From: JAXDMK01 sp963790325
GTDB lineage: Bacteria > Actinomycetota > Acidimicrobiia > Acidimicrobiales > AC-14
Assembly (NCBI GenBank): GCA_963790325.1
Contig: CAWBNY010000002.1
Coordinates: 186,001 to 250,000 of the forward strand
Reading direction: 5' to 3'
DNA length: 64,000 bases
Made by a program: the position numbers and the translations under genes. The notes under the pieces are model-generated. The model made no database searches and had not been told where the DNA came from. It was given only the letters and a program-made list of their open reading frames with translations. Shown in pieces: positions 49,061 through 57,927 of the stretch (position 1 is its first letter; each line of letters begins with the position of its first letter).

Positions 49061-49561
49061 TCAGACCGGGTGGACGGCGGCGACCACCACCCGGCCGTCG
49101 TCGAGGTCGAGGGTGGCCAGGGTGTGCACCGGTTGGCGGCGGCGGTCGGTCGGCGAACCGGGGTTGAGCAGGAGCTGGCCCTCGAGCCCGGGCTCCAACC
49201 ACGGGATGTGGCTGTGGCCGAAGACCACCACGTCGGCGTCGGGAAACCGGCGCCGCAGGCGCGGGGCCCGGCCGGCGGCGGGGCCGCTGTCGTGGATCAT
49301 CCCGATCCGGACCCCGTCGAGGTCGACCTCCAGCACGTCCGGGATAACGCCGACCAGCTCGTGATCGTTGTTGCCGAGGACGGCGTGGACCGGGGCGAAC
49401 CCGGCCAGCTCGTCGAGCACGTGGCCGGTGACCACGTCGCCCGCGTGGAGGACGACATCAGCCCGCTCGAGGTGGGCGTAGGCGGCGTCGGGCAGCCGCC
49501 GCCGCCCGCCCTGGTGGATGTGGGTGTCGGAGATCACGACGACGTGGCGCACGCTTGCCAT
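49061..49561 (-). CDS. YfcE/MJ0936-type metallophosphoesterase
   Basis: 166 residues. Metal-binding motifs of the calcineurin-like fold: ISDTHIHQGG (D-x-H), LHAGDVV (GD), VLGNNDHE (GNxD/H) and VFGHSHIPW (GHxH). LLLNPGSPTDRR is the family's substrate-loop end. Probable phosphodiesterase on small or nucleotide substrates. Confidence 0.9.
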   Translation of the reverse strand: MASVRHVVVISDTHIHQGGRRRLPDAAYAHLERADVVLHAGDVVTGHVLDELAGFAPVHAVLGNNDHELVGVIPDVLEVDLDGVRIGMIHDSGPAAGRAPRLRRRFPDADVVVFGHSHIPWLEPGLEGQLLLNPGSPTDRRRQPVHTLATLDLDDGRVVVAAVHPV

Positions 49562-49569
49562 CCTCCCCC

Positions 49570-50631
49570 ATGGGTACCGTGGGAAGCCTGGACCCGGTCG
49601 CCGCCCTGCAGCGCATCGCCTACCTGCTCGAGAAGCTGAGCGCGCCCCGGTACCGGGTCCAGGCGTTCCGCAAGGCGGCGTCGACCCTCCAGGAGCTGGG
49701 CACCGACGGGATCACGGAGCGGGCGGTGGCGGGCCGGCTGCGAGACCTGCCCGGCATCGGCCAGACCACCGAAGCCATCGTGGTGGAGGCGCTGGCCGGC
49801 GGCGTCCCCGCCTACCTGAAGAAGCTGGAGGACGAGCTGGTGGCGTCCCTCGACGACGGGGACGGCGGCCTGGTCGAGTCGCCGGAGACGTTGGCTCTGC
49901 GGGCCGCGCTCAAGGGCGACCTCCACACCCACTCCGACTGGTCCGACGGCGGCAGCTCGATCGAGGAGATGGCCCGGACGGGCAAGGGCCTGGGCCACGA
50001 GTACATGGCCCTCACCGACCACTCCCCCCGGCTGACGGTGGCTCGGGGCCTGTCGGCCGAGCGGCTGCGCCAGCAGCTCGACGTGGTGGCCGAGGTCAAC
50101 CAGCGGCTGGCGCCGTTCCGGCTGCTAACCGGTATCGAGGTCGACATCAACGAGGACGGCTCCCTCGACCAGGAGGACGAGCTGCTGGCCCGCCTCGACG
50201 TGGTGGTGGCGAGCGTCCACTCCAAGCTGCGGATGGAATCCGACCTCATGACCGAGCGCATGCTCCGGGCCATCCGCAATCCCCACGCCGACATCCTCGG
50301 TCACTGCACCGGCCGGCTGGTGGCGGGCCGGGGCCGGCCCGAGTCGACGTTCGACGCGGCCGCGGTCTTCGCCGCCTGCGCCGAGACCGACACCGCGGTC
50401 GAGATCAACAGCCGACCCGAGCGGCTCGACCCGCCCCGCCGGCTGCTCAAGATGGTGGTGGCCGCCGGCTGCAAGGTCGCCATCGACACCGACAGTCACG
50501 CGCCGGGCCAGATGGAGTGGCAACTCAACGGGTGCCGGCGGGCGGTCGAGTGCCAGGTGCCCCGGGAGGCGATCGTGAACACCTGGTCGGCAGACCGGCT
50601 GCTGGCCTGGACGGCCAGCCACCAGGCCTAG
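49570..50631 (+). CDS. PHP-domain protein with helix-hairpin-helix N-terminus (PolX-like)
   Basis: 353 residues. The N-terminal 95 form a DNA polymerase beta-like helix-hairpin-helix region (RYRVQAFRKAASTLQEL; RLRDLPGIGQTTEAIV). The PHP phosphoesterase domain follows, with metal ligands in DLHTHSDWSDGG, LTDHSPRLTVA, GIEVDI, VASVHSKL, LGHCTGR and DSHAPGQ. It resembles PolX lacking the polymerase palm. The ATG at 49570 was chosen over a TTG 15 bp upstream. Confidence 0.9.
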   Translation: MGTVGSLDPVAALQRIAYLLEKLSAPRYRVQAFRKAASTLQELGTDGITERAVAGRLRDLPGIGQTTEAIVVEALAGGVPAYLKKLEDELVASLDDGDGGLVESPETLALRAALKGDLHTHSDWSDGGSSIEEMARTGKGLGHEYMALTDHSPRLTVARGLSAERLRQQLDVVAEVNQRLAPFRLLTGIEVDINEDGSLDQEDELLARLDVVVASVHSKLRMESDLMTERMLRAIRNPHADILGHCTGRLVAGRGRPESTFDAAAVFAACAETDTAVEINSRPERLDPPRRLLKMVVAAGCKVAIDTDSHAPGQMEWQLNGCRRAVECQVPREAIVNTWSADRLLAWTASHQA

Positions 50632-50634
50632 TCG

Positions 50635-51165
50635 CTAGGAGGCGATCCTGATCGGGCTGACGGTGGCCAGTTCGGCCTCGTCCTCGAAGTCCTCGAGGAG
50701 GATGTCGGTGCCGATGCCCCAGCCGTCGAGCTCCTCGACGTCGACCGACTCGATGATGGCGGTGGCGGCGGCGGGGCTGAGGGTGCCGGTCCACCACGGC
50801 CGGTTGTCGTCGCCCTTCCTCGACGAGCGGAGGGCGGCCCACAGCACGTGACCGGCGAAGGTGGTGGGGATCAGCCCACCCCGGTCGAGCCGGCAGTGGC
50901 CGTCGAACACCAGCGGCACCGACCAGTCGGTGACCCGCAGCGGGCTCCGGAAGGTGATCGAGCCCTTGTGGGCCTTGAAGGGGATGCTGAGCACTCGAGT
51001 GAGATCCTCAGCCAGGTCGTCGAGTTGTGCCTGCATGATCGCCATGTCCGACGTATCGGCACTCTTGACCAGGAGGTTGAGGGATTGCGGCCCGGTCGGG
51101 CGGGGGTTGGCGGCGGGTCCCGAACCGGTGACGGATTCGGGGGTGCTGGCCCCGATGATCGTCAC
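50635..51165 (-). CDS. Conserved-looking protein of unknown function
   Basis: 176 residues as the longest frame from GTG 51165; an ATG at 51045 would give 136. The first 40 residues are low in complexity and overlap a fragment of the GGTGACGGAT repeat arm (51124-51137), so the shorter form may be correct. The core (SIPFKAHKGSITFRSPLRVTDWSVPLVFDGH) is beta-rich, followed by GGLIPTTFAGHVLWAALRSS. No family recognised. It lies 13 bp downstream of the methyltransferase gene. Confidence 0.55.
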   Translation of the reverse strand: MTIIGASTPESVTGSGPAANPRPTGPQSLNLLVKSADTSDMAIMQAQLDDLAEDLTRVLSIPFKAHKGSITFRSPLRVTDWSVPLVFDGHCRLDRGGLIPTTFAGHVLWAALRSSRKGDDNRPWWTGTLSPAAATAIIESVDVEELDGWGIGTDILLEDFEDEAELATVSPIRIAS

Positions 51166-51178
51166 CCGTCGGGAGGGG

Positions 51179-52543
51179 TCACCAGAAGCCGGGTTCGGGA
51201 CGGTCGTCGTGGCCCCCCTCGGCGTAGGCCGCCAGCCGGCGGCGACCGTCGTCCGACCGGAGCTCGACGGCGTCGAAGAAGGCGCTCGGGCCCACGGCCT
51301 TGAGGGCGCGGGCGGCGGGCTCGCTGCCGGCCGGCAGGTGGCTGGTGAGGAGGACGAAGGGCCGCAGGCCCGCCGCCGCGACCACCGAGGCCCGGCCCAG
51401 CGCCTCCCACGTCTCGCCTCCCCGGGCCAGCCCGGCGCGGGGGGTGGTGAAGGCGCCCGAGATGTCGAAGAACCACCGAATGCCGGCCCGGTCGAGGCCG
51501 GTGAGGTCGACGGCGAGGCCCGACCGACCCGCCTTGGGCCCGTCCCCGAGGGCGGTGAAGCCGGCTTCGGTCAACTCGGCCGCCGCCACCGCCGCGATCC
51601 GGGGCAGCGGGACAGCCGGCGCTGCGACCGGCGAGACGGCCGCAGCTTCGGCCGCCGTCGCCACCCGGGACCGGGCCGCCGCGACATAGCCGGCGTCGGT
51701 GTCGTACCCCGCCCACCGGCGGCCGGTGCGGGCGGCCGCCACCGCCGTCGAGCCCGATCCCAGGAACGGGTCGAGGACCAGATCGCCCCGGTAGGTGTAC
51801 AGCTCGATCAGCCGTTGCGGCAGCTCGACGGGGAAGGGGGCCGGGTGCCCCACCCGGCGGGCGCTCTCGGGGGGGATGTGCCACACGTCGAGCGTCGACT
51901 GGAGGAACTCGTCGGCCGACACCGTCGCCTCCGCCGGCAGGCCCTCGGTCCGCCGCCGGGCCGCCGTCCGGGCCCGGTCGAAGCGACCCTTGCTGGCCAC
52001 GATCACCCGCTCGCTCACATCCCGCAGCACCGGGTTGGCCGGGCTCCGGTACGACCCCCAGGCGCACGAGCCCGACGCCCCTTCCGCCTTCACCCACACG
52101 ATCTCGCCCCGGAGGAGCAGCCCCAGGTCGTCCTGGAGGATGCGGATCACGTCGGATGCCAGGCTCCGGTAGGGCCGTCGTCCGAGGTTGGCCACGTTGA
52201 CCGCCATCCGTCCCCCCGGCTCCAGCACCCGGCGGCACTCCTCGAAGACGTCCCGGAGCATGGCCAGGTAGTCGAGGTAGGAGGCGGGCACGCCCCCGAC
52301 GCCCACCTCCCGCTCGTACTCCTTGCCCGCGTAGTAGGGCGGCGAGGTCACGACCAGCGCCACGCAGCCGTCCTTGAGGTCGACCATCCGGCGGGCGTCG
52401 CCGCAGACCAGCGCCGGCTCGGGGTCGAAGTCGACGACGTCGTCATCCACCGAGATCTCGGGGGGGCGGAAGCGGGCGTAGAACTCGGTGGCGTCGTGGT
52501 CCTCCCGCCGGCCGCTCCCGAACGGCGAGGTGAAGGTGCCCAC
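51179..52543 (-). CDS. Beta-class DNA methyltransferase with extra C-terminal domain
   Basis: 454 residues. Motif IV TSPPYY comes before the SAM motif DPFLGSGSTAVAA, the order of beta-class enzymes; the Ser-Pro-Pro-Tyr form favours N4-cytosine or N6-adenine. The methylase ends near residue 290 (GRRWAGYDTDAGYVAAARSR). The last 150 residues form a separate alpha/beta domain (GFTALGDGPKAGRSGLAVDL; RWFFDISGAF; PFVLLTSHL) unlike the methylase. No endonuclease gene is adjacent. The 200 bp upstream to the ABC gene contain nothing recognisable. Confidence 0.85.
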   Translation of the reverse strand: MGTFTSPFGSGRREDHDATEFYARFRPPEISVDDDVVDFDPEPALVCGDARRMVDLKDGCVALVVTSPPYYAGKEYEREVGVGGVPASYLDYLAMLRDVFEECRRVLEPGGRMAVNVANLGRRPYRSLASDVIRILQDDLGLLLRGEIVWVKAEGASGSCAWGSYRSPANPVLRDVSERVIVASKGRFDRARTAARRRTEGLPAEATVSADEFLQSTLDVWHIPPESARRVGHPAPFPVELPQRLIELYTYRGDLVLDPFLGSGSTAVAAARTGRRWAGYDTDAGYVAAARSRVATAAEAAAVSPVAAPAVPLPRIAAVAAAELTEAGFTALGDGPKAGRSGLAVDLTGLDRAGIRWFFDISGAFTTPRAGLARGGETWEALGRASVVAAAGLRPFVLLTSHLPAGSEPAARALKAVGPSAFFDAVELRSDDGRRRLAAYAEGGHDDRPEPGFW

Positions 52544-52743
52544 GGGGGCACGCTACCGAGTCGTCGCCCGGGATTCGGGGACTCCGCGTCTTCCTCGGCC
52601 GGGCGGTCGGACGTGTCCGCCGCTGAAGGAGGCCCTCCGGTGGTTCACTCCGGACTGGCAGGCGATGCCCACCGCCGCCGACGCGTCCGAAACCAGCTCC
52701 CCGACCACGGCCTCCGGCCCCGGATCGGTGTCAGGTCGCCCGC

Positions 52744-54150
52744 CTACGGGTGCCGCGGCTCGCCACCCCCGTCCCCGCCGGCGGCGAGCCGGCCCCGGTC
52801 CATGACGTAGCTCCGGGAGGCGAGGGCGAGGGCGACGTCCAGGTGCTGCTCGACGAGGAGGACGGCGGTGCCCTCCTCGTCCACCACCGAGCGCAGGACC
52901 CGGCCCAGGTCCTCCACCACCCGGGGCCCGAGGCCGAGGCTGAGCTCGTCGATCAGCAGCACCTTCGGGTGGCGGGCCAGGGCCCGGGCCAGGGCGACCA
53001 TCCGCTGCTCGCCGCCCGAGAGGAGGCCTGCCCGCCGGCCGAGGAGGTCGGCCAGGGCGGGGAAGCGCTCCACCGCTCGCGCCAACTCGGCCGCCGTCGT
53101 CCGCCGGCCGCCGGTGACGGCCAGGCGCAGGTTCTCGGCCACCGTGAGCTGGGTGAACAGCGACCGCTCCTGGGGGACGCACGCCAGCCCCCGGCGGGCG
53201 GCCAGGTGGGGCCGAGCGGGGGGGATGGCCGTGCCGTCGACGCGGACCTCGCCACCGGTGCGGGGCAGGGCGCCGGCGACGGCCAGGACGGTCGTCGTCT
53301 TGCCCGCCCCGTTGGGGCCGAGGAGGGCCACCACCTCGCCCCGGCCGACGGTCAGGCCGACGTCGTGGATCACCTCCGTCGCCCCGTAGCCGGCCGACAG
53401 CCCGGCGACCACGAGGACGGGCGCACCGGTCGGGGTGGCGATCGGGGCGATGGCACCGTCGGATCCCGGCTCGGTGCCCAGGTACCGCGCCCGCACCCGG
53501 GGGTCGGCCCGCAGCGCCGCCGGGGGGCCGGTGGCCACCACCCGGCCCTGGTCGAGGACGGTCACCTCGTCGCACACGTCGAGGACGAGGGCGAGGTCGT
53601 GGTCGACGAGGAGGATGGCGGCCCCGTCGTCGGCCAGCTTCCGCAACCGCCGGCCGAGGGCCTGGCGGCCGTCGGGGTCGAGGCCGGCCGCGGGCTCGTC
53701 CAGGAGCAGCACCGCCGGCTGCCCGGCCACCGCCCGGGTGAGGGCGACCAGCCGCCGTTGGGCGTTGGACAGCTGCGACGGGAGGAGGCCGACCGACGGA
53801 CCCATCTCCCCCGCCCAGTCGGCCCCGCCCCCGGCCGCCTCCGCCGCCACCAGCAGGTTGTCGCCCACCGTGAGGTCCTCGAACAGCTCCAGGGACTGGA
53901 ACGTGCGGCCGACGCCGAGGCGGGCCCGCCGGTGGGCGGCCAGCCGCTCGACCGGCCGGCCGTCGAGCGTGATGCTGCCGAAGGCGGTCGCCACGAAGCC
54001 GGTGAGGGCGTCGATGACGGTGGTCTTGCCCGCCCCGTTGGGACCGATGAGGCCGGTGACGGTGCCCGGCCGGAGGTCGAGGTCGACGTCGGTGACCGCC
54101 GCCACCGGCCCGAACCGCACCGTCAGCCCCCGGACCTCGAGGCCGGTCAC
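52744..54150 (-). CDS. Fused LivG-LivF branched-chain amino acid-type ABC ATPase
   Basis: 468 residues: two complete ABC domains in one chain. Domain 1 (1-225): Walker A GPNGAGKTT, signature LSNAQRRL (degenerate, LSxAQ), Walker B LLLDEP. Domain 2 (245-468): Walker A GPNGAGKTT, signature LSGGEQRM, Walker B LLIDEL. The first matches LivG, the second LivF. The GTG at 54148-54150 overlaps the permease stop (GTGA). It powers uptake by the permease encoded upstream. Confidence 0.9.
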   Translation of the reverse strand: MTGLEVRGLTVRFGPVAAVTDVDLDLRPGTVTGLIGPNGAGKTTVIDALTGFVATAFGSITLDGRPVERLAAHRRARLGVGRTFQSLELFEDLTVGDNLLVAAEAAGGGADWAGEMGPSVGLLPSQLSNAQRRLVALTRAVAGQPAVLLLDEPAAGLDPDGRQALGRRLRKLADDGAAILLVDHDLALVLDVCDEVTVLDQGRVVATGPPAALRADPRVRARYLGTEPGSDGAIAPIATPTGAPVLVVAGLSAGYGATEVIHDVGLTVGRGEVVALLGPNGAGKTTTVLAVAGALPRTGGEVRVDGTAIPPARPHLAARRGLACVPQERSLFTQLTVAENLRLAVTGGRRTTAAELARAVERFPALADLLGRRAGLLSGGEQRMVALARALARHPKVLLIDELSLGLGPRVVEDLGRVLRSVVDEEGTAVLLVEQHLDVALALASRSYVMDRGRLAAGGDGGGEPRHP

Positions 54151-55919
54151 GGGGCGGCCGATCGAGCTCGGCCGACGATCCCCTGGGGCCGCAGGACGGC
54201 CACCGCCACCAGCGCGATCCCGGTGACGAGGAGCTGGTACTTCCCGTCGACCACGGTGAACACCAGCCCGCTCGGCACCAGCAGCCCCCCGACCAGGGCC
54301 CCGGGGACGGACGCGATCCCGCCCAGGTAGGCGGCGGCCAGGTACGAAAGCGAGACGAACACCCCGAAGGAGCCGAACGACAGCCGGCCCTGGCCGTAGC
54401 CGAGGAGGGTGCCGCCGAGGCCGGCCACGAAGGCGGCCAGGGCGAAGGCGGTCAGCTTGGTCGACGTGAGCCCGACCCCGCACGCCGCCGCCGCCCGCTC
54501 GTTGGCCCGCACGGCCAGGAACCGCCGTCCCAGCCGGCCCCGGCGGAGGGCCACCACCCCCAGCGCCGCCGCCGCCAGCACCCCGAGCGCGACCAGGCCG
54601 AAGCCGGCGGTCCCGGCCCGGCCCACCCCCGGCAGCGGCGGCACCTTGGTCCCTTCGAAGCCGCCGGTGAGGACGGGGCTCTTGAACACCGCCTCCTCCA
54701 CCGCCACCGCCGCGGCCAGGGTCACCACCGCCAGGCTGAGGCCGCGCAGGCGGAGCGCGGGGAGCCCGACCGCCACCCCGACCACCGCGGCCAGGGCGGC
54801 CGAGGCCAACGGCGCCACCGGGAAGGGCAGGTCCCAAGACGAGGACAGCCTGGCCAGGGAGAACCCGGCCGCCCCCGCGAACGCCATCTGGGCCAGCGAG
54901 ATCTGCCCCACGTACCCCGTCAGGACCACCAGCGACAGGCAGACGACGGCCCCCACCAGGCTGTTCACCAGCCCCAGCCGGTACTGGCCGCCCATCACGA
55001 GCAGCGCCACCGCGCCCACCGCCACGCCGACCACCGCCCACCGCAGCGGCCGCGCCGGCCGGGTCGCCAGCGGCAGGGGTCGTTCCACCGGCGCCCCCCG
55101 CCCGAGCGTGCGCCCCGCTCCCAGGGCCAGGGCCACGATGATCACCACCAGCGGCAGTGCCTCCCGGACCCCCGTCCGGGGCATCCACGAGAAGTCGTCC
55201 TGCACCTTGAGCAGGGCCGACTGGGCCATCCCCAGGCCGAGGGCGGCGGCCACGGTCACCCCGAACGAGGACAGGCGCCCGGCCAGGGCCGCGGCCAGGG
55301 CGGGCACCACGAGGAGCGTGGTGGTGGCCGGGTCGAGGGCGGTGAGGGGCCCGACGAGGATGCCTCCCAGCCCGGCCAGGACGCTGGCCAGCACCCAGTT
55401 GACGGCCGACACCACGTCCGGCGACCAGCCCAGCATGGCCACCGAGGTCTGGTCCTCGGCCGTGGCCCGGCTGGCCAGCCCGAAGCGGGTGAACCGGTAC
55501 AGCGCCCACAGGCCCACCGCGGCCGCCACGACCAGCGCCGCCAGCAGGAGGCGGTCGCGGGGCACGTCGATTCCGAGCACCGACACCGGCCGGTTGGGGA
55601 GCAGCGACGGCACCGGCCGGCTGTCGGCCCCGAACCAGAGCACGGCCAGGGCCTGGAGGGTGGCCAGCAGGCCGACCGAGGCCACCACCCGGGCCAGGGC
55701 CGGCGCCCGGCGCAGGGGACGGAAGACGAGGCCGTCCACCGTCAGCCCCAACGCCGCCGCCACCACCACGCTCACCGCCAGCGCCGGCCACAGCCCGAGA
55801 TCGGGACGGAGCTCGACGAAGGCGTAGGTGACGAGCATGGCCATCGCCCCGTGGGCGAAGTTGACCACCGCCGACGCCCGGTGGACGAGCACCAGCCCGA
55901 GGGCGAGAGCCGCGTACAC
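54147..55919 (-). CDS. Fused LivH-LivM branched-chain amino acid-type permease
   Basis: 590 residues. Residues 1-275 match LivH (ALGLVLVHRASAVVNFAHGA; FGLASRATAEDQTSVAMLG), and residues 290-590 match LivM (VLTGYVGQISLAQMAFAGAA; AVRANERAAAACGV; GTLLGYGQGRLSFGSFGVF). The first usable start is GTG at 55919, but this begins inside helix 1. The frame stays open 19 codons further (PASVDGYLVYLLLGLGTGA) without ATG, GTG or TTG; a CTG at 55953-55955 could be the true start. Confidence 0.88.
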   Translation of the reverse strand: MYAALALGLVLVHRASAVVNFAHGAMAMLVTYAFVELRPDLGLWPALAVSVVVAAALGLTVDGLVFRPLRRAPALARVVASVGLLATLQALAVLWFGADSRPVPSLLPNRPVSVLGIDVPRDRLLLAALVVAAAVGLWALYRFTRFGLASRATAEDQTSVAMLGWSPDVVSAVNWVLASVLAGLGGILVGPLTALDPATTTLLVVPALAAALAGRLSSFGVTVAAALGLGMAQSALLKVQDDFSWMPRTGVREALPLVVIIVALALGAGRTLGRGAPVERPLPLATRPARPLRWAVVGVAVGAVALLVMGGQYRLGLVNSLVGAVVCLSLVVLTGYVGQISLAQMAFAGAAGFSLARLSSSWDLPFPVAPLASAALAAVVGVAVGLPALRLRGLSLAVVTLAAAVAVEEAVFKSPVLTGGFEGTKVPPLPGVGRAGTAGFGLVALGVLAAAALGVVALRRGRLGRRFLAVRANERAAAACGVGLTSTKLTAFALAAFVAGLGGTLLGYGQGRLSFGSFGVFVSLSYLAAAYLGGIASVPGALVGGLLVPSGLVFTVVDGKYQLLVTGIALVAVAVLRPQGIVGRARSAAP

Positions 55920-56002
55920 GGCCCCCGTGCCCAGCCCGAGGAGGAGGTAGACCAGGTAGCCGTCGACCGACGCAGGCTAGGGCGGTGGAGGACAATGGCG
56001 GT

Positions 56003-57190
56003 GTGCACACCAAGCTCGTGGCGGCCGCGGCCGCCCTGGTCCTGCTCGCCGGCGCCTGCAGCGGCGGCTCGGGTGACGCCGACTCCGACGGCGGCCTCAC
56101 CGGCGAGCCCGTCGTGGTCGGGCTCCTCAACCAGGAGGACGCGCCCCTCGGCTCGTTCCCCGACCTCCGCCGGGGGGCGGAGGCGGCCGTGCGCCACGTC
56201 AACGCCGACCTCGGCGGTGTCGACGGCCGGCCCATCCGGCTGGAGGCGTGCGCCACCCGGGGCACGGCCGAGTCGTCCCAGGCGTGCGCGACCAAGGTGG
56301 TGGGCGCCCGCCCGGTGGCGGTGATCGGCGGCGTCGATCTCGGCTCGGCCGCCTCCCTCCCCGTCCTGGAGGACGCGGCCGTGCCTTACGTCGGCTCCCT
56401 GCCCCAGTTGGGCGACGAGCTGACCTCCGACGGCGCCTACCTGCTGGCCGGGGGAACCGTGGCCGACCTCCTGGGCCAGGCCGACTACGCCCTCGACGTC
56501 CTGCGCGCCACCCGTGTCGGCGCCCTCTACGTCGACCTCCCGGGCGTGCTCACCACCGTCGTGGCCGCGGCCGAGATCGTGCTCAAGGCGAGGGGTGCCA
56601 CCGACGTCAAGATGGTGGCGGCCAAGGCCGACGAGGCCGACTTCACCCCCGCCCTCAAGGCCGCCACCGCCGGTCGCCCCGAGGTGGTGTTCGTCGTCTT
56701 CCCGGCCCAGGCGTGCGCCCGCATCATGCAGGCGGCCCAGGCGCTGGCGGTGGAGGCGGCGCTGTTCTACCCGAGCGCCTGCGCCGAGGCGGCGGTGGTG
56801 GAGGCCGCCGGCGAGGCCGCCGACGGTGCCTACTTCGGCTCCGCCTACCTGCCCTTCTCCGACGACTCCCCCGAGGTGGAGGCATGGCGGTCACGGACCG
56901 GGTCGGAGGGCGTCCTGTCCCAGGCCGGGTTCAGCGCGGTGATGAACGTCCACCGGATCCTCACCGAGGTGGCCGACGTCACGCCGGGGGCGGTGGAGTC
57001 CGCCCTCGCCGGCGCCCGCGATCACCCCGGGTTCATGACCCACGCCTACACGTGCGACGGCAAGCAGGTCCCCCTCATGAAGGCGGTCTGCAACCCCCAC
57101 GTGCGCATCCTCCGCTACGACGACGGCCGGTTCGACGACGTGGTCGGCGACTGGGTCGACGGCTCCGGCCTGGTCAGGCTCTTCAGCTAG
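56003..57190 (+). CDS. Branched-chain amino acid-type ABC substrate-binding lipoprotein (LivK family)
   Basis: 395 residues. Lipobox LAGAC (Cys17), then a type I binding fold: VVVGLLNQEDAPLGSFPDLRRG (in parts), AVRHVNADLGGVDGRPI and PVAVIGGVDLGSAASLP. It is divergent from the fused LivHM/LivGF genes (83-bp gap), so all parts of one importer are present. GTG at 56003 was taken; GACAAT at 55991-55996 could be a -10 box giving a near-leaderless mRNA. Two cysteine pairs suggest disulfides outside the membrane. Confidence 0.88.
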   Translation: MHTKLVAAAAALVLLAGACSGGSGDADSDGGLTGEPVVVGLLNQEDAPLGSFPDLRRGAEAAVRHVNADLGGVDGRPIRLEACATRGTAESSQACATKVVGARPVAVIGGVDLGSAASLPVLEDAAVPYVGSLPQLGDELTSDGAYLLAGGTVADLLGQADYALDVLRATRVGALYVDLPGVLTTVVAAAEIVLKARGATDVKMVAAKADEADFTPALKAATAGRPEVVFVVFPAQACARIMQAAQALAVEAALFYPSACAEAAVVEAAGEAADGAYFGSAYLPFSDDSPEVEAWRSRTGSEGVLSQAGFSAVMNVHRILTEVADVTPGAVESALAGARDHPGFMTHAYTCDGKQVPLMKAVCNPHVRILRYDDGRFDDVVGDWVDGSGLVRLFS

Positions 57191-57403
57191 GGACCACCTC
57201 GTTCAGCTTCCCCGGGCGGACGTCGTCAACCAAGCCGCGGATCGGGCGTCCATGCTGGCGACGACGGCCAGATGGGCGCTCGGAGGCATGGGCCGCTCGC
57301 CCTGGTCGAAGGCGGCGCGGGATCGCTCGCGGTTGGCGACGGCCCGGTCGGTGGCGTCGTTCGGTCCCCCTGGGGGCGGGGGTGGGTCGATAACTCCTAT
57401 CAA
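57183..57403 (-). pseudogene. Remnant of a beta-carbonic anhydrase gene with internal deletion
   Basis: One frame encodes an N-terminal beta-carbonic anhydrase piece (VANRERSRAAFDQGE, then PPSAHLAVVASMDAR with the catalytic Asp-Arg dyad) and stops soon after. In the next frame, immediately following, comes the family's typical C-terminal strand (RGLVDDVRPGKLNEVV then PS and stop). The roughly 100 residues between, with the His and second Cys zinc ligands, are missing and the join is out of frame. No ATG or GTG precedes the N-terminal piece, only TTG. The 3' end touches the livK stop. Confidence 0.72.
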
Positions 57404-57453
57404 ATCAGTCGGGAATTGTGCCAGGCGGTGGTGGGGATACGGTGCAGGACAGC

Positions 57454-57918
57454 ATGGCCGCCAGCGGAGAGGCTCGGATTCGCATCTCGGCGTCGCCGGG
57501 ACGGGTGTGGTCGATGGTGTCCGACGTCACCCGCATGGGCGAGTGGAGCCCGGAGACGGTCTCCTGCGAGTGGCTCGACGGGGCCACCGGCCCCAAGGTC
57601 GGCGCCCGCTTCAAGGGGCGGAACAAGAGGGGCCGGGGCCGGTGGGCGCGCACGTGCGAGGTCACGGCCTGCGTCCGGGGCAAGGAGTTCGCCTTCGTCA
57701 CCCGCCCGGAGCGCCCGGAGACCCTCTGGCGCTACCAGTTCGGGCCCGCCGCCGGGGGCACCGAGGTGATCGAGACGTTCGAGCTGGTCAGGCCCATCTC
57801 CCGCTTCCGCCGGCTGCAGACGATCGTCGGCTTCGGGGTCAAGGACAGGGAGGCCGACCTGGTCGACGGCATGCGCCAGACGCTCGAGCGGCTGCGAGCC
57901 GTCGCCGAGGCCGGGTAG
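57454..57918 (+). CDS. SRPBCC (START-like) family protein
   Basis: 154 residues. The Bet v1-like fold of polyketide cyclase/dehydrase proteins: ISASPGRVWSMVSDVTRMGEWSP, then GARFKGRNKRGRGRW and a long C-terminal helix (VDGMRQTLERLRAVAE). It binds a hydrophobic ligand in a cavity; ligand unknown. The ATG at 57454 gives the standard family start; upstream GTG codons are possible. Confidence 0.83.
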   Translation: MAASGEARIRISASPGRVWSMVSDVTRMGEWSPETVSCEWLDGATGPKVGARFKGRNKRGRGRWARTCEVTACVRGKEFAFVTRPERPETLWRYQFGPAAGGTEVIETFELVRPISRFRRLQTIVGFGVKDREADLVDGMRQTLERLRAVAEAG

Positions 57919-57927
57919 AACATCCGC

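Noticed and set aside
52544..52743. Possible small gene between the methyltransferase and ABC ATPase genes
   Set aside because: Both strands have open frames here, but none has a start with a ribosome site, a family motif or coupling to its neighbours.
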